Positions 1 to 11,982 are shown, numbered from the stretch's first letter. The stretch: DNA of 64,000 nt from Fragum whitleyi (GCA_948146395.1 OX411556.1:3943083-4007082), one strand, 5' to 3'. The notes: a model not told the origin generated them from the sequence alone. Made by a program: numbers and translations.

Positions 1-77
1 ATTTGAAAGGTAATTTGTCATCACTTTAGATATTGTTTTAACCTGTTTTGTCTATTTTGAAAGAATAACACTGGAAT

Positions 78-470
78 TTAACGGTTAAAAGGTATATTTC
101 ACGGCTCACCGCGCAAAATCTACCTTTTAACAGTTAAAAGTATATTGCACGGCTCACCGCTAAAAATCTACCTATATAGGTAGATTTTGCGCAGTGGGCC
201 GTGAAATATACTTTTAACCTTTAGATTCCCTTGCCATTTTTCGATTTAGATAAATCAGGTTTAAACAACTCATTTAAATGTTACAACTTACCTTTCAGAT
301 AAAGTTTTTTGATGGTCGTAAGTCTAAGGTTTACTCATACATGTATTTTCATATTTGAAGCCAAGGGAAGAGGTTCATTTCCTATCATATGCTTTTAAAA
401 TATACCCAATTTACCTATAGTTATGGGCTCGGCGCCTACGTCAGAGCTCAGTTTTGAAAATACACCTACA
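78..470. mobile_element. R1 TIR element, copy 1, with duplicated outer arm
   Basis: The core element (about 175-470) starts TATAGGTAGATTTT and ends AAAATACACCTACA, imperfect terminal inverted repeats. Just outside, 78-124 and 127-172 are two direct copies of a 46-bp arm (TTAACRGTTAAAAG...CTCACCGC...ATCTACC), and 175-222 is its inverted copy, so the left edge is fold-back. A second copy lies at 35761-35975. No coding capacity is seen; it is probably a non-autonomous DNA element. Confidence 0.6.
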
Positions 471-539
471 TGGAAACTGATGTTGCTGTCAACAATCTAA
501 AATTCGTTGAAATTCAGAATTTAAAGACAAAAGACCCTG

Positions 540-1283
540 ATAGTCCTAGATCGCTCACCTGCGTCTCTTTGACCCCTGGGACATCACATTAATTAAATAG
601 GCAGGTGTCAAAAAGGAGATAATTTCTATATAAATTCAATACCATGCAATTTTTCAGTCCAGAACAAGACAGGTTTATCTTTCCCTTCTTTGATTCCATG
701 TAAAAAGGGATGCACCCGGGTGGAGCCCAAATGTGATCTTAGGGTCTTGATATGAACAAATTTGGTAGAGGTCCACTAGATGATGCGACAAACTAAACAT
801 GAAAGCTGTCAGCCTTCTGGTTTCAGAGAAGAAGATTTTTGAAGGTATTCCTATTTTCACCCATCGTGCTCTGATGAGCTAAAAGGGATGCGCCTGGGTG
901 GAGCCCAAATATAACCCAAGGGTCTTGATATGAACAAACTTGGTAGAGGTCCACTAAATGATGCTACATACCAAATATGAAAGCTGTCTGCCTTCTGGTT
1001 TCAGGAAAGATGATTTTTGAAGACTTTCATATTTTCACCCTTTTTGTTAAGGGTAAAGGGAAAGTAAAGGGTGGATTTCATTTATTAGAACAACTTTGGT
1101 AGAGCTTGATCCAAGGAACATCCCTTCCAAGTTTCATCAAGATTGGTCCACTGGTTTCGGAGGAGAAGATGGTTATAGAAATTGTGGACGACGGACGACG
1201 GACGACGCACGAAGGCCGACGGACGACGGCCATTGTTGATCTTAATAGCACACCTTGAGCACTTTGTGCTCAGGTGAGCTAAA
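540..1283 (+). mobile_element. Tandem-unit element B (GACG tail, GTGAGCTAAAA end)
   Basis: Two diverged units (about 690-880 and 885-1040) share the GGGTGGAGCCCAAAT and GGTCTTGATATGAACAAA motifs. A third, diverged unit (1085-1170) follows, then a GACGGACGACGGACGACG tract (1190-1230) and a terminal stretch containing AGCACTTTGTGCT and ending GGTGAGCTAAAA. The start near 540-560 holds CGCTCACCTG, complementary to the end CAGGTGAGC. It has the same layout as the elements at 3.3, 53.9 and 61.9 kb but a different sequence. It is not coding. Confidence 0.6.
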
Positions 1284-1534
1284 AAAAAGAATGAATTCAT
1301 ATGATTTAGCGCGGTATAAAGGAAAACTGTCCAAAAGAAATCTTTCCTCTCAAAGTTTCGAATCTAGTTTATAGACAGGAGACATAGAGAACTACAGTGT
1401 AAGCTATTGGTTCATTGGTCGTAAAACAAGCACCTGTCATCAGCTCAAAAGCCTTCTTTAAATTGCACCATTTTATAATGTGCACAGCTGACAAAACTTT
1501 GTTATTTTACGATGAAGGTCTAGTTTATGAAGCC

Positions 1535-1662
1535 CCCTGTGTTCAGGATAACAAAACGGTGCAAGCTGTTTGCTAATTAAACCCCGCTTTGCACGTAAGT
1601 GCACGTGAAAAGCGGGGTATAATTTACGAACGGTTTGCGCCGTATGTCATTCTGAACGCAGG
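1535..1662. mobile_element. Fold-back element PAL-A, copy 1
   Basis: Palindromic element. The outer arms are CCCTGNGTTCAGGATNACAAAACGG and its inverse, with a centre at 1581-1618 reading CCCCGCTTTGCACGT and back. Shared with 5781-5911, 11983-12112 and partial copies elsewhere. Confidence 0.7.
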
Positions 1663-1933
1663 ACAGTACTATTTGTATCATAAGTTTACATAGAACAAAT
1701 TTTGCAGCTCAAATTTTTAGTACGATAATTGACCTTTTATACGAATTGTTCAGCGTAAAAATAATGTAACTGTATTAAAAATATGTCTACGATTATTTCC
1801 TAACGATTATTCGACGCCTGTTTACGCGGATGTTTAATATCGAGAGTTAAAAGCGAGAAGATTCAAGAGTTATTTCAGAGCATTTGACAACACAAACCCT
1901 TGAAAGGCTATCGAGTCAACAAACCTGCCCATA

Positions 1934-2161
1934 CTAGATGAAGAGCTTGTGCTTTTCTAGCGATGACCTTGACCCAGACTCGCCCACTCCCGGCAACAAC
2001 GTCAGCGTGTAGCGGCTCTGTCCTGCCCGGACAGCTAAAGGCTTGTAATATATGGGTGACATGCGTGAGATTCTCTGCAGCGTGTAAAACACCAAGATAG
2101 TGACCAAGGTTGCTGCTGCGAACATTGGAATCGTCGAAACCGCCACGTCGTTTGGGAAGCT
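1934..2161 (-). CDS. Candidate terminal exon, single-pass membrane protein C-terminus
   Basis: Not recognised as a known family. On the minus strand the open frame runs about 75 residues to a TAG stop at 1934-1936. A splice-acceptor-like tract (TTGTATATTTTCAG) abuts its start near 2162, so I read it as a last exon beginning LPNDVAV. Residues about 8-25 (IPMFAAATLVTILVFYTL) form one hydrophobic span, followed by a basic stretch (QRISRMSPIYYKPLAVR) as expected for a cytoplasmic side, then a short Ser/Gly-rich tail ending HKLFI. The exon is visibly richer in G+C and CpG than its flanks, which supports coding. No upstream exon of the same gene could be identified to the right; an open frame at 5075-5263 that also has an acceptor-like start lies in a repeat and was rejected. 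It could be a chance frame or an old gene remnant. Confidence 0.35.
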   Translation of the reverse strand, partial: SFPNDVAVSTIPMFAAATLVTILVFYTLQRISRMSPIYYKPLAVRAGQSRYTLTLLPGVGESGSRSSLEKHKLFI

Positions 2162-2486
2162 GAAAATATACAAATAATTACTTCGTACAAGGACAGTTAC
2201 ACATTTCTAATAAAAGTTGTCAATCTCGCGAAAAAGGACAATCTATCTAAATGTCGTTCAATAAATATTTGATTATGGGAAATATTATAGCAGGCGTCAA
2301 TCGGAGGAAGCATTTCACAATTTCTTATACCGAAAAATGGAATGATTATAGAGTCAGATCAGTGCATGGTCATATATTTTCATTTGTGGATTTGTTTCGG
2401 CATTTTTTCAATATGGTCATTTTACGTGACAACAGAATCATTTCGAAAACAGCCTTCGACTAACCCCAGCTGCATTAAATTGCACG

Positions 2487-2592
2487 TTATGTGAAATGGG
2501 AGCATCTGGAGAGAGCGAAAAGCGTCGATTGTAGTCAGACTGCGCGAAAGGCGCAGCCTGACTAGGGTCGAAACTTTTCACACTCGTCTCAT
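2487..2592. repeat. Fold-back element PAL-K, copy 1
   Basis: Arms GTGAAATGGGAG and its near inverse CTCATTTC surround a centre AGTCAGACTGCGC...GCGCAGCCTGACT. The same centre type occurs at 24860-24926, 27832-27885 and 39696-39755. Confidence 0.5.
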
Positions 2593-3269
2593 TTCTGAAT
2601 CTAGAATTACCATTCTAACTTCAATAAATATTTCTTAAAATGCAACATTATGTCAATCGCTGCTGGACACACCACCCCCGCCCAATTTTACGGAGTTCCT
2701 AGGTGGTATTTTTTTCTTTCGACGCGATTTCACGACGAGATATTTATTTCACGAAAAACCCAAATGGTCCATTTACCCATGACGGATTCAAACTTATCAA
2801 CCCAAAGAGCAGCTGACAGGCGGGTGTGTAACAGCGGCCACACAACAAATGTTGAGTAATTAATTAATCAAAGTAGTCTGATTAGATCGGCAATATGATA
2901 GAATATATCCGTGAGAGGTTTGGATACGTTCATTATTGGATCCTTCAAGTTGTGCGATAAAATTGCATCTTCGTAATATTGACTCCTTTTGGGTCGTTAT
3001 ACGTTTAGTTCGTATAAAATATCAAGATAACTTGAGCTACGAACTACCGAGGTTTTTATACTGTTTACATAAGTGTATGCAACCTGTTTTTCTTCATTGA
3101 AGAATGTGTTTTGGATCTGAACCCGCAAGACAAAAATATTGGACATTTTTTGAAGTCAAGAAGTATCAACCCTGTTAGAAATACGCAGGCTTCAAAGGGT
3201 TCAACCACTCACTTCTATGCTTTTCTTAATCAAAAATGACCATTCATCTTCATATAAAACTGATAACAA
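2593..3269. other. No gene seen
   Basis: AT-rich, with no recognisable exon, RNA or repeated unit. Short open frames here (up to 69 codons) have no domain signal. Confidence 0.6.
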
Positions 3270-4223
3270 AATCAAACTAGAAAAGCCATGAACGGCTTGA
3301 GTCGCTCCACAGGCTTGAAATTCTTGTAAAAGCAAATAAAAGTTTTGAAGATGACCTCCGCCCATCACATACATAATTTCATCCGATCACAATACCTTTA
3401 AGACTGTTAACGGGTCACTCAAGGACCATTCAAGTGAAATTGGTTTATATCTATCGATTATATTCTGAGAAAATGATTTTCAAAGTTTCAACAATATGAC
3501 ATGTAGAGAAATGACCCCCGCCCATAAAATACACATTTTTCATCCGATCACAAAATTATTTGGAAGACTTTAAAAGGTCATCCAATGATCATTGCAGTGA
3601 AATTTGGTTGAAAATCAGCAGTTAAAATCTGAGAAAATGATTTTCACAGTTTCCACTAAATAAAATGTAGAGAGATGACCTCTGCCCATAAAATACATAT
3701 TTTTCACCCGATCACAATTAATTTTGGTAGACTGATAAAGGGTCACTCAAGGATCATTCCAGTGAAATTTGGTTGATACCCATCACTTACATTCTGCGAA
3801 ATGGTTTTCAAAGTTTCATCTATATGACACATAGAAAAATGACCTCCGCCCATTTAATACACATTTTTCATCCGATCACAATGATTTTTTGTAGACTGAT
3901 AAAGGATCACCCAAGGAACACTCATGTAAAATAAAATTTGTATCCATCAATTAGAATCTGAGAAAAATCACTTTTTAACTTATTTGGAAATTAGCCACGC
4001 CCATTAAATCCACGTTATTCATTTGATCAAAATTTCTTGAACAACTTTGAAAGAGAGTCACCCAAGAATCATTCCTGTGAAGTTTGGTTGAAATTCATCC
4101 AGTTGTTTCTGAGGAGAAGATTTTTAAAGAAAAAGTTTACGACCGGACGCACGTCTGGACGGACCCACCACGGACATAACGCCATGGCAATAGCCCCAGT
4201 GGCATTCGGCCAGCGTTGCTAAT
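3270..4223 (+). mobile_element. Tandem-unit element A, copy 1 (~160-bp units)
   Basis: Starts with AACTAGAAAAGCCATGAACG and a GTCGCTCCACAGGCTTG block. It then holds five related units whose GACCYCYGCCCAT (or AGCCACGCCCAT) landmark sits at 3353, 3513, 3677, 3841 and 3993, i.e. spacings of 160, 164, 164 and 152 bp. The 3' part has TCTGAGGAGAAGATTTTT, a short GACG-type tract and an end near GGCCAGCGTTGCTAA, degraded from the GGAGCTAAAA seen in the other copies. The layout recalls published bivalve tandem-repeat elements (pearl/CvA, Helitron-like types), but identity was not tested. The frame at 4037-4222 is a shadow of the 3' part. Confidence 0.7.
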
Positions 4224-5020
4224 GAACAAATAACTTGACCTTCTCTGAACCGAAACATCGTCATTTTCTTTTTTAAATCTTTCTGTGGAATAACTATATG
4301 ATATGTTGGCGTGAAATGTAAGTTTTTCTTTGTGTTGGTATGACGAATGTGGCGACCCTATTCAGGACTACAGACTGGTTAAGGTGTTTGGGACTGATAC
4401 TATTCTCATTGCTTATTTTAATTTAACCTAGTTTCTAAAAGTTCCATTTTGGCGTAACGGGCCACATTTGAATTGGATTTAATTCTCGTCCTTTAATTCT
4501 TTCAACGGAACCACATAAGCATTCATAATTTGCCAGTACATATAACTGGAAAACGTTTGCGAAACGCTTGATAAATACTCAATGCTCATATATATTACTC
4601 ATGTTCAAAGTGGGCAGTATTTCTAAACGTTTGTAAAAATGTTTATATCCAAAACTCAGGTTTGATTATATAACACAACGCTTACAAACATAGCGTGAAA
4701 ACCTAAAGTAAAGTATTGACTAGTTCTAGAAATAGCAATTTGTCCATGTTAAATCCCAATTTCACGGCGCGGCAGCTAGCTGGGCAATTTGAAATAACTT
4801 TTAATTAGACAGATAGCTCGAGTTTCATACATAATTAATCACAAGGATGGTGTCGACCAAAAACCTGTGCTGTAAAGTATTGACAGAATTCTCCGTGTAT
4901 TTCTTATTCAGCACTGAACTTCTTCCAAAAAACGTACTACAGATTTATTCAAAACCGCAACACTTATGTAAAATTCAATTTTAACAAGTTTTAGAAATAT
5001 CTTACGTGTGCCACCGCTCG
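4224..5020. other. No gene seen
   Basis: AT-rich. A short fold-back-like stretch with CGTTTGCGAAACGCTT and a later AAACGTTTGTAAAA lies at about 4550-4650. Nothing else could be assigned. Confidence 0.5.
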
Positions 5021-5585
5021 GCTGCAGGTGCAGGATAATGCAAAATAACCTAAGTCGAAAAAGAGACATAACCCTTACAAAAATGCTTTAAGAGTTATCC
5101 CTTTTGACAGTCTGGAAGTCCTCCTGATTGTGTTTCGTAATATATATTGAATAACAATAGATATATGGCCGAATTCAAAATGTAACACCAACACCAGCGC
5201 CAACACCGCCACCAACGATGTCAAGCTGATGACGAGATCTGAAAATAGGCATAATTCACACAAATATTTCGGGCTATACCCTTGCTATTAAAGGTTGCTC
5301 TTTTGAAAGTGAACATGTCTGTTTCAAGTGAATGCCTTTAGTAAAACCAGAAATATCACAAAATGCAAATTTTTCGACAAGACAAAGACGATGATGATAC
5401 CATAGGGGTCCGAAATAACCCCCCACCACCATATAGACTAATAATATAAACATATTATTAGTCTATATGGTGGTGGGGGTGATTTCGGACCCCTATGGAT
5501 GATACCAAGTCTATAGCAATTCCTCGGGTTTACTCCGAAAATAGTCGAGCTACAAATATAGTAAAACTCTACAATAACCCTGTTT
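5021..5585 (+). mobile_element. Element F, copy 1, split by a palindrome
   Basis: Shares AAGTCGAAAAAG...GCATAAC, TTTCAAGTGAATGCC, AGATATCACAAAATG-type and CTATAGCAATNCCTCGGGT blocks with 43480-43737, 40395-40600 and 55845-55985, and ends CGAGCTAC where the others have CGAGCTAAAA. It is interrupted at 5400-5498 by a palindromic insertion. A minus-strand frame at 5075-5263 overlaps it and is not treated as a gene. Confidence 0.6.
5400..5498. mobile_element. Near-perfect 99-bp palindromic insertion (PAL-F)
   Basis: Arms CCATAGGGGTCCGAAAT and ATTTCGGACCCCTATGG enclose CACCACCATATAGACTAATA and its inverse; only a few bases differ over about 47-bp arms. ATGATA directly flanks both ends (5394-5399 and 5499-5504), a likely 6-bp target duplication. 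It sits inside element F. Confidence 0.75.
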
Positions 5586-5780
5586 GTATTTCGATACGAT
5601 TTTAAATTTTCTAGGGTCTGGCAAGAGTGAAGCTCAGAAACACAGACATCAAAAGAAACGATGTGAATGGCTTTAATTCCATTTCGTGAACGTTCGCGTT
5701 TAAAAAGATTGATTTAATAAAGTGTTATTTAATTGATCGAACATTTTGTATTTATCAATGCTAGGTACTGCTTTTTCCAA

Positions 5781-5911
5781 GCCCTGCGTTCAGGATGACA
5801 AAACGGTGAAAATCGTTTGAAAGCTTTAACCCGCTTTGTACGTGCAATTGCATGCAAAGCGGGGTAAAATTGCAAACAGTTTGCACCGTTTTGTCATCCT
5901 TAACGCAGGGC
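5781..5911. mobile_element. Fold-back element PAL-A, copy 2 (best preserved)
   Basis: Complete: GCCCTGCGTTCAGGATGACA at the left and TGTCATCC...AACGCAGGGC at the right, with a centre CCCGCTTTG...CAAAGCGGGG. This copy defines the family. Confidence 0.75.
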
Positions 5912-6569
5912 AAATGTTTGTCTAACGCAATTTCTAGATAGTACCATTTCGAGTGATGTTAGGTTACGATAAACAGAAGACGTAGATAAGCCCTCATCAA
6001 AAGTAAAGCAATAATTCCCTCATCTGACAAATTCTTGTAGACAATTTGTACCCAATGTCGTTCATCGATGACACAAATTCGTGCCCAACTTGACAGCTTC
6101 CTAATTCGACCTTTTCCAATGGTTTACGGCTTCTGCATTATATCAGCGACTAGAAGGCCATTCACTCCTAGGTCTTCAATGTTCCGAAATAACCTAGACG
6201 ACGATGTTCAAAATTAATACTGTCGCGAAACGTTTAAGAAGTGGTATCTAATTTAAGAGCAGAGCGGGAAACCAATATTTAACTTTATTGCAAACATTTT
6301 GAATCTGAATGTAGGGTTGATTGGCATACTCAAAATATGTATGGCTTTAGTTTACGAAGCTACGCGTTAGAAGCATTTTACGATGGAGGTTCGTGGCTAA
6401 GCTGGGAATTGTTCAAAATCGGGGGGGGGGGGGGGGGGGGCGTTATAAATATGTAGGAATTGTTTTCATACTTTGTTTCAGATTCGCAATTCTAGACAAC
6501 CCATCCTTCAAAAGTAGCCATCAACCATGGTCCTTACATACTTACCAGGAATTTGTTACAAATCAGTTA
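5912..6569. other. No gene seen; G20 homopolymer at 6421-6440
   Basis: AT-rich, with nothing assignable apart from a run of 20 G. Long G tracts can form quadruplexes or be assembly artefacts. Confidence 0.6.
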
Positions 6570-6735
6570 GGTTAAAGTAATTTACCCGTTATAGTTCCGA
6601 AACGTTTCTGATATCATAACTTTTAACTGTGTTAGCCGAGGTTTCCTAATGATTTCAGTAGGAAACCTCGGTTAACATTGTGAAAGATCATGAGTTCTGG
6701 AATGTTACGAAATCATTACGGGTTTACTACCTTAA
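6570..6735. mobile_element. Fold-back element PAL-B, copy 1
   Basis: Arms of TTAGCCGAGGTTTCCTAATGA and its inverse meet at the centre (6630-6680). The outer arms are CCCGTTATAGTTCCGAAACG and the diverged inverse ending ACGGGTTTACTACCTT. Other copies: 22211-22355, 23045-23177 and 31223-31383. Confidence 0.7.
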
Positions 6736-6970
6736 ATAAGGCACATGAGCGATGTTTTGATATAAGCAAGAATTCAGGTGCGTTTACAATTAACAAATGA
6801 TCATACTTGTCAATCATAAAACGACCTTGGTAATCCGTCATTTTCGCTTTTTTGTTGAAAACAATTTTGTGATTCGGAGATCTAAGCTCCGTAATACCCC
6901 GAATAAGTTGATTTTTTTATTTGGTTTCATGATTTTTTCCTCCTTTTTTCATTTTCAAATAACAAATGAA

Positions 6971-7398
6971 TACAGTTAACAACATCGTGAATTTGACAAG
7001 GTGAATGATTTTGAAATGATTTAGGAATGAAATTGAATGAGTGTGTGGAGTGAGTTTTGAGTGAATTTAATGGGAGGTATCCAATATCGCAAATTTTGTT
7101 CAGGATGAACAAAATTAGCGATATTGATTACGTCCCTTTAATAAAATATGCATAGAAGTTCTACAGATAGCTCTCTATTTCTTCAAAAGACGCTTACAAT
7201 TTGAATTATATCAGTTGAATCGAGATTTTTCTCTATCCAAATTTATTTTGGACCACCTTGTTGATTCTATATATTTCTATGGGTTTGAGCGTTTTTGAAT
7301 GGTTTGAGTATTTGGAATGAATGAATGGGGCGCTGAGGGAGCGATTTAGAACGGTTTTGAATGAGGCGAATGTCAATTTCACGATGTAACTAACTGTA
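6971..7398 (+). mobile_element. MITE-H, full copy (428 bp)
   Basis: Terminal inverted repeats are TACAGTTAACAACATCGTGA... and ...TCACGATGTAACTAACTGTA. A palindromic core at about 7070-7140 (GGGAGGTAT...ATATCGCAAATTTTG and back) and many GAATGA/GAGCG-like words fill the body. No transposase is present; it is a non-autonomous DNA element and the commonest repeat of this window. Confidence 0.75.
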
Positions 7399-7562
7399 TC
7401 TGAAGCAGTGTGTTAGAATGGTGGTCAAGGTTTGAACAAGATATCCATCAATTTTAAGATGGCGCACGAATAAAGATGTACAAGTATGAATGAGCGATCA
7501 AAAGCCACTACATTTGATCACTCTCTTGAAATTGCTGATCTATAGTATATCGATGAGTTATA

Positions 7563-7950
7563 AATGGCTATGAACATTGGGATCACTTTGGAATGATTTT
7601 GGATTGAAATGGAATGCATGTGTGGAGCGATTTTTAATGGTTTTCAGAGGAGGTAAAATACGAAATGGTACTATAATTATTTACCTCCCTTTAATAAAAT
7701 CTACGTAATTTTCTGATTTTGTGTGTGTTCACGGACGAATCACATTTTGAAAACCCACACTAGCCAATAAAATCGTGGAAGGATTTGATCGATTGGAATG
7801 AAATGTCGAGAGATTTGAATGATCTCTTAGAGTTTGATTCCGTAGAGTTATTAAATGGTTTGAGTGAGTGTTTGGAACGAATAAATGGAGCGATAAATGT
7901 GTGATTAAGAATGGTTTTGATAGGAAAGACTGTCAATTTCATCATATTTT
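7563..7950 (+). mobile_element. MITE-H, truncated copy
   Basis: Same body words and palindromic GGGAGGTAAA region as the 6971-7398 copy, but both terminal repeats are lost or degraded. It lies less than 200 bp beyond that full copy. Confidence 0.6.
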
Positions 7951-8369
7951 ATTAGAGGGAGGTCAAAAGACAATATTGTCTAAATTTAGACCTTAAGGTC
8001 ACATGCTTACTTTGGAGAGAATGAATACCCAACTTCATCGAGCGCCCATATAGTTTTACATTCACTGTAGGGCGAGAACTAACAACCCGCATTTCCGATG
8101 TTTGGCTCGCCCACAAATGCTATCTCTATCACGTAAAAGATAAGATAATTATGTTATTTTGATCTATCCTGCCGATTTCCCGCGTTTATCCTGGCAATAC
8201 ACGCTTATTTGCCTTCCGATCAATTTTCATTATCCATAATTAACGGTCAATTTACAGTTTCACTATCAGGAAACCGAAGAATATCTTCAACGTGTCATAC
8301 AGTAAAGACCAATTTGAAAAATTTATAAACAAGTTGTAAATAGTTCCATTCGCGGATAAGGCTCGCAAC
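7951..8369. other. No gene seen
   Basis: No exon, RNA or known repeat could be assigned. Confidence 0.5.
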
Positions 8370-8580
8370 ATGACACGGTCATTCAACATTAGGAACACCA
8401 CTCGGCCAATCTCACGACCAACCTCGAATGTACATAGACGGACTGATTTCAAAAAATACAGTAAAACCTTGGAAAAACTCGATGACGTCAGTTAAAATGG
8501 CGTTAACCCTCGAAACTTTGAGTGAAAACATTCGTCGTCGCCAACGCTACTCGTTTAAATCACTGACGTGAAACCATCGC
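8370..8580 (+). mobile_element. Element L, right part
   Basis: Matches the inverse of 25767-25925: CATTCRRNATTAGGAACACCACTCGGCC-type end, TGACGTCA-like word, AAAACATTCG, GCCAACGCTACTC and GACGTGAAACCATC. Only one terminal repeat is present, so the copy is partial. Confidence 0.6.
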
Positions 8581-9216
8581 GTCCTTAAAGGCATACGCGC
8601 GTAAATGATGCACCGCATAGCGGCGATACATTTCAAAATCAAGGAACATAACTCTGTTTGTTCTAAACCTGATGGAAATGGTTGTGAAACGAAACCGATA
8701 ACTTCCCGCCAGCTTGACGTCATTATACTTGCTACACGACGTTGGAACGTTGCCTGGCAAAAAGGCGCGCCGTCTCAGATTCATGCGAACATTGATAGCG
8801 TTACAGAGTCTTTTAGAGGTAAACGCTGCTGAAATTAGACCTATATGCCGTTTCTTTTCTGAAATATACATCTAACCCATTCATCAATGAGTAAGCGGAT
8901 ACTAGTAATACTTATTGAATTTGAAATAAAACCCGTCACTCTTAAGCCTAGGCAGTTGTCATGCCTACTCGTATAATTGAAGATCTATTTACTTTTTTTT
9001 GTTGTTTGGTGGTTTTTTCATGTTATAATTATTATCATCATCATTATTATTATTATTAGTAGTAGTAGTAGTAGTAGCAGTAGTAGTAGTAGTTATTTTT
9101 ATCATTTGAGACGTGGGTCTAAAGGCTAGACTAACCAATCTTTTGTTCGACGAGTCGCAAGGTTTCCACCACTCGAAACCGTCCGATGATCGCATTTTAA
9201 TGTTATTTAGACCATC
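8581..9216. other. No gene accepted; CpG-richer patch and trinucleotide microsatellite
   Basis: 8581-8835 is richer in CpG and open on both strands (a 103-codon minus frame), but its edge lies in element L and no domain is seen. 9028-9095 is an ATC/ATT then AGT/AGC trinucleotide microsatellite. Confidence 0.5.
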
Positions 9217-9573
9217 TGAAATTGACCCCACTCAATCATTCTGAATCACTAGCGCAGGGCTTCATTCGTGGATATCCAAACCGACTCAATCAAAACGCTC
9301 CAAAATCATTTATCACGCTCCAGAATTGATCGCAGTGGCTTCAAATTTAGGAGCACTCCAATCATTCATTGATTTCATTGGCCAGCGTGAATTTAAAAAG
9401 TCTCTGATTGGTGTGTGAAGACATATCAGAACTATTTATTTAATATTACGTCATTATATTTGATAGACTAGTTTCACCAAAAAATGTTGAATTCATTCAA
9501 GACTCGCTCATTCCACTTATTCATTTCATTGTAAAATCATTCCCTTTTCAATTTCACGATGTTCTTAGCTGTA
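9217..9573 (-). mobile_element. MITE-H, diverged copy
   Basis: Begins TGAAATTGAC and ends CAATTTCACGATGTTCTTAGC, with GAATCATT/CACTCA-type words of the family in between. The palindromic core is not intact. Confidence 0.55.
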
Positions 9574-11982
9574 GGACACCGCGATTTTAGGGTTAACAGA
9601 CGCTGTACGGACTCCGCAAGAAAAATGTGAGCTAGGATAGAATGGTAGGTCCATGTTCAACTTTAATGTCTTCTAAACACTGTAGACAGGACAAATTTTA
9701 TTTGTTTATTCATTTCATTATTTTCCCATAATCATCATTTTAACTTTTCGAAACCACCAATTGAGAAAATAATAAAAGAATGTGGAAAATGCGTGAGTTT
9801 ATGGTTTTACTGATATCAGCGGTATTAAAGGCATTTTGTTTCATCATCTTAAGGTGTCAAAAAACTTTACTACAACAATGTTTATATATTAAGCTGTATT
9901 TTCAATACTTTGGTCAACCAATGACAAGCTAATCCCTAATCCATGCATGTTTCACCTGTTTTGCTTGGTTAAATTCAGATCTGAAAGGTCTGCCTTTTTA
10001 TTATTTTCCCCCCATTTTATCTATAGTTCAAAGCGCCTCTGTCTTTATGAATCGAACAAGAAGAAGTAGACATTTTTATTATTAAATGTGTTGCCTAGGT
10101 CTGTAAAAATTATTTTGATAAATCAACATAAATCTGCAAAAATTGACTGACGTTCAAGATAGGCGCGATGCGTTCTTTTGCGGATAAACACATCTAACGA
10201 CGTCGCCAACGTTGATTTCCGACGTCGATGTTTGAAATCCCTACGGTTGCCTTGGAAATAAGCATATTGCTCTTAAAATAGCACGGAGACATATTATTTT
10301 TTTTTGTACGAACTAGATTGGATTTGAATGCACTATAAGTGTGCTAAATTTAAAAGAAAACTGTCGAGCAGTTTTGATTATTTTTAAGGTTAAGTACCAA
10401 AATTTTCGCGAAATTCTTGAAAAGATACTTATTTTTTACTACGCCCATCCGCGTTATATCTCATCGGTTCATGGACGAAAATTTTAGCAAAGCAAAGCTA
10501 TTTACTGTAAAAAATATCTTAATGTAAAGATAGCGCTGGTTGTTTCAGCGCTAGTTTATCTTACACGTTTCCGCCTAACAAAATGCACAATTTTGTTACA
10601 TACCCATCCGCCTTATATACATCCGAGGTCTGTTGCAGTTTATGGAAATGGCCGAGGGATGTTCCGAATGGGTCATTCAATAGAAGACCAAAGTGTCGTT
10701 ACTATGCCTTGTGCTGAAGTGACGATATTTTGTTGGCCATCTGTTTGTTTTTAAAAGACCACCATATTTTTGAGGTGGATACCCTCTTTGCAGACATAGA
10801 AAAAAATGAGGACTTTTCGAAATACAATGGGCATGTAAATTCTCAAAGACAAAATCATGACCTTTATTATTAAAATCTGAAAAGCTTTAATACTTTTTTG
10901 TTCCATGTCTTACGACTTGAAACCTACGCCCGTGACGCCTGTCCGAAAAGTGATGGACATTATGATTGGCAAATCCCCGTTTTGATTGACAGAGTGCGTG
11001 ATGTTAATTCGGAGTTAGGTAAAGAATGACAGATTAATTCCCGATCGATGTACATTACTCACGTGGCAGAAATGACCGACAAACTTGTCCGAAAATACAT
11101 CGATCTATAAATTAGATTTTTGCCTTGTGGCGTTACGAGCTGACACATTAGGAGTGAAATTGACTCGGGATGGGGAACACATAGACGGCTTAATATCTGG
11201 AAATGGCGATAAACAGTATTTGTGCGGTTTTGTTTATTTACAGCTCCAACTTTTCCATTGAATCATCTTTTTATCAAATGTGACCCGTCATGTGAAAAAA
11301 GACTATCTGGATGGTGCGTAAGGTGTTGACCCTTTTCGGACTGCGTAGACTCTTTTATTTCGAAAGCATATTTCACGGATGTCCAAGATACAGAGGTCCT
11401 TTTCGCGTGACGAGTCACATTAATACCAAGACCCGTTTGGCATAAAAGGGGGCATCTTGAACGTACTGAAGGATCGAATCCTCTCGGTGTTCAGGTACAG
11501 GAAGTTACATCGTGAAATTTGCAATCATTCCGATCAATATCATATTGAAACACTCACTGGACACTCGCTACAATCGGTAAAAAACGCTCCAATATCAATA
11601 AAAACATTTCGAAATCGTTTAAGACGATCAAAATTTCAAATCGTTCAAATTATTCAAGCACTATATTGGCTGGTGTGGATAATAAAATATCTGAATGGTC
11701 CATGACGACACACAAACAGTAAAGTACTTATGTTTTATTAAAGAGCGAAAAGAAATATCGCAAATTTTGTTCATTTTGACGAAAGATTGCGGAACTTTAT
11801 CGGATCAACTACCTAAACAAAACATGGTCTAGACTGGTCAATCTACTTCCGACATATCGTTTTCGAAATGTGTGTCTATTGTAGTTGTAATCTTCTTGAT
11901 TCAATCTCTTTTCGAATATCCATTTTACGGGGTTCCAAGATGTTCCAATTTCGCGAAGCGGGTCACTTAAGTTGTAAAACCA
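9574..11982. other. 2.4 kb without an accepted gene
   Basis: AT-rich. 10650-10670 carries one element-L terminal repeat (GGCCGAGGGATGTTCCGAATG-like). ACGTC-containing words cluster at 10190-10235. A plus-strand frame at 11457-11705 has no domain signal and is low-complexity A/T in its second half. No splice-bounded exon was found. Confidence 0.5.

Noticed and set aside
5075..5263. Minus-strand frame with a hydrophobic stretch and an acceptor-like start, which looked like a partner exon of 1934-2161
   Set aside because: Its 3' half is element F sequence and the Leu/Val run comes from a low-complexity ACACCAACACC tract.
8560..8871. 103-codon minus-strand frame in a CpG-richer patch
   Set aside because: Its edge lies in repeat L, the opposite strand is open too, and no domain, signal peptide or splice sites are seen.
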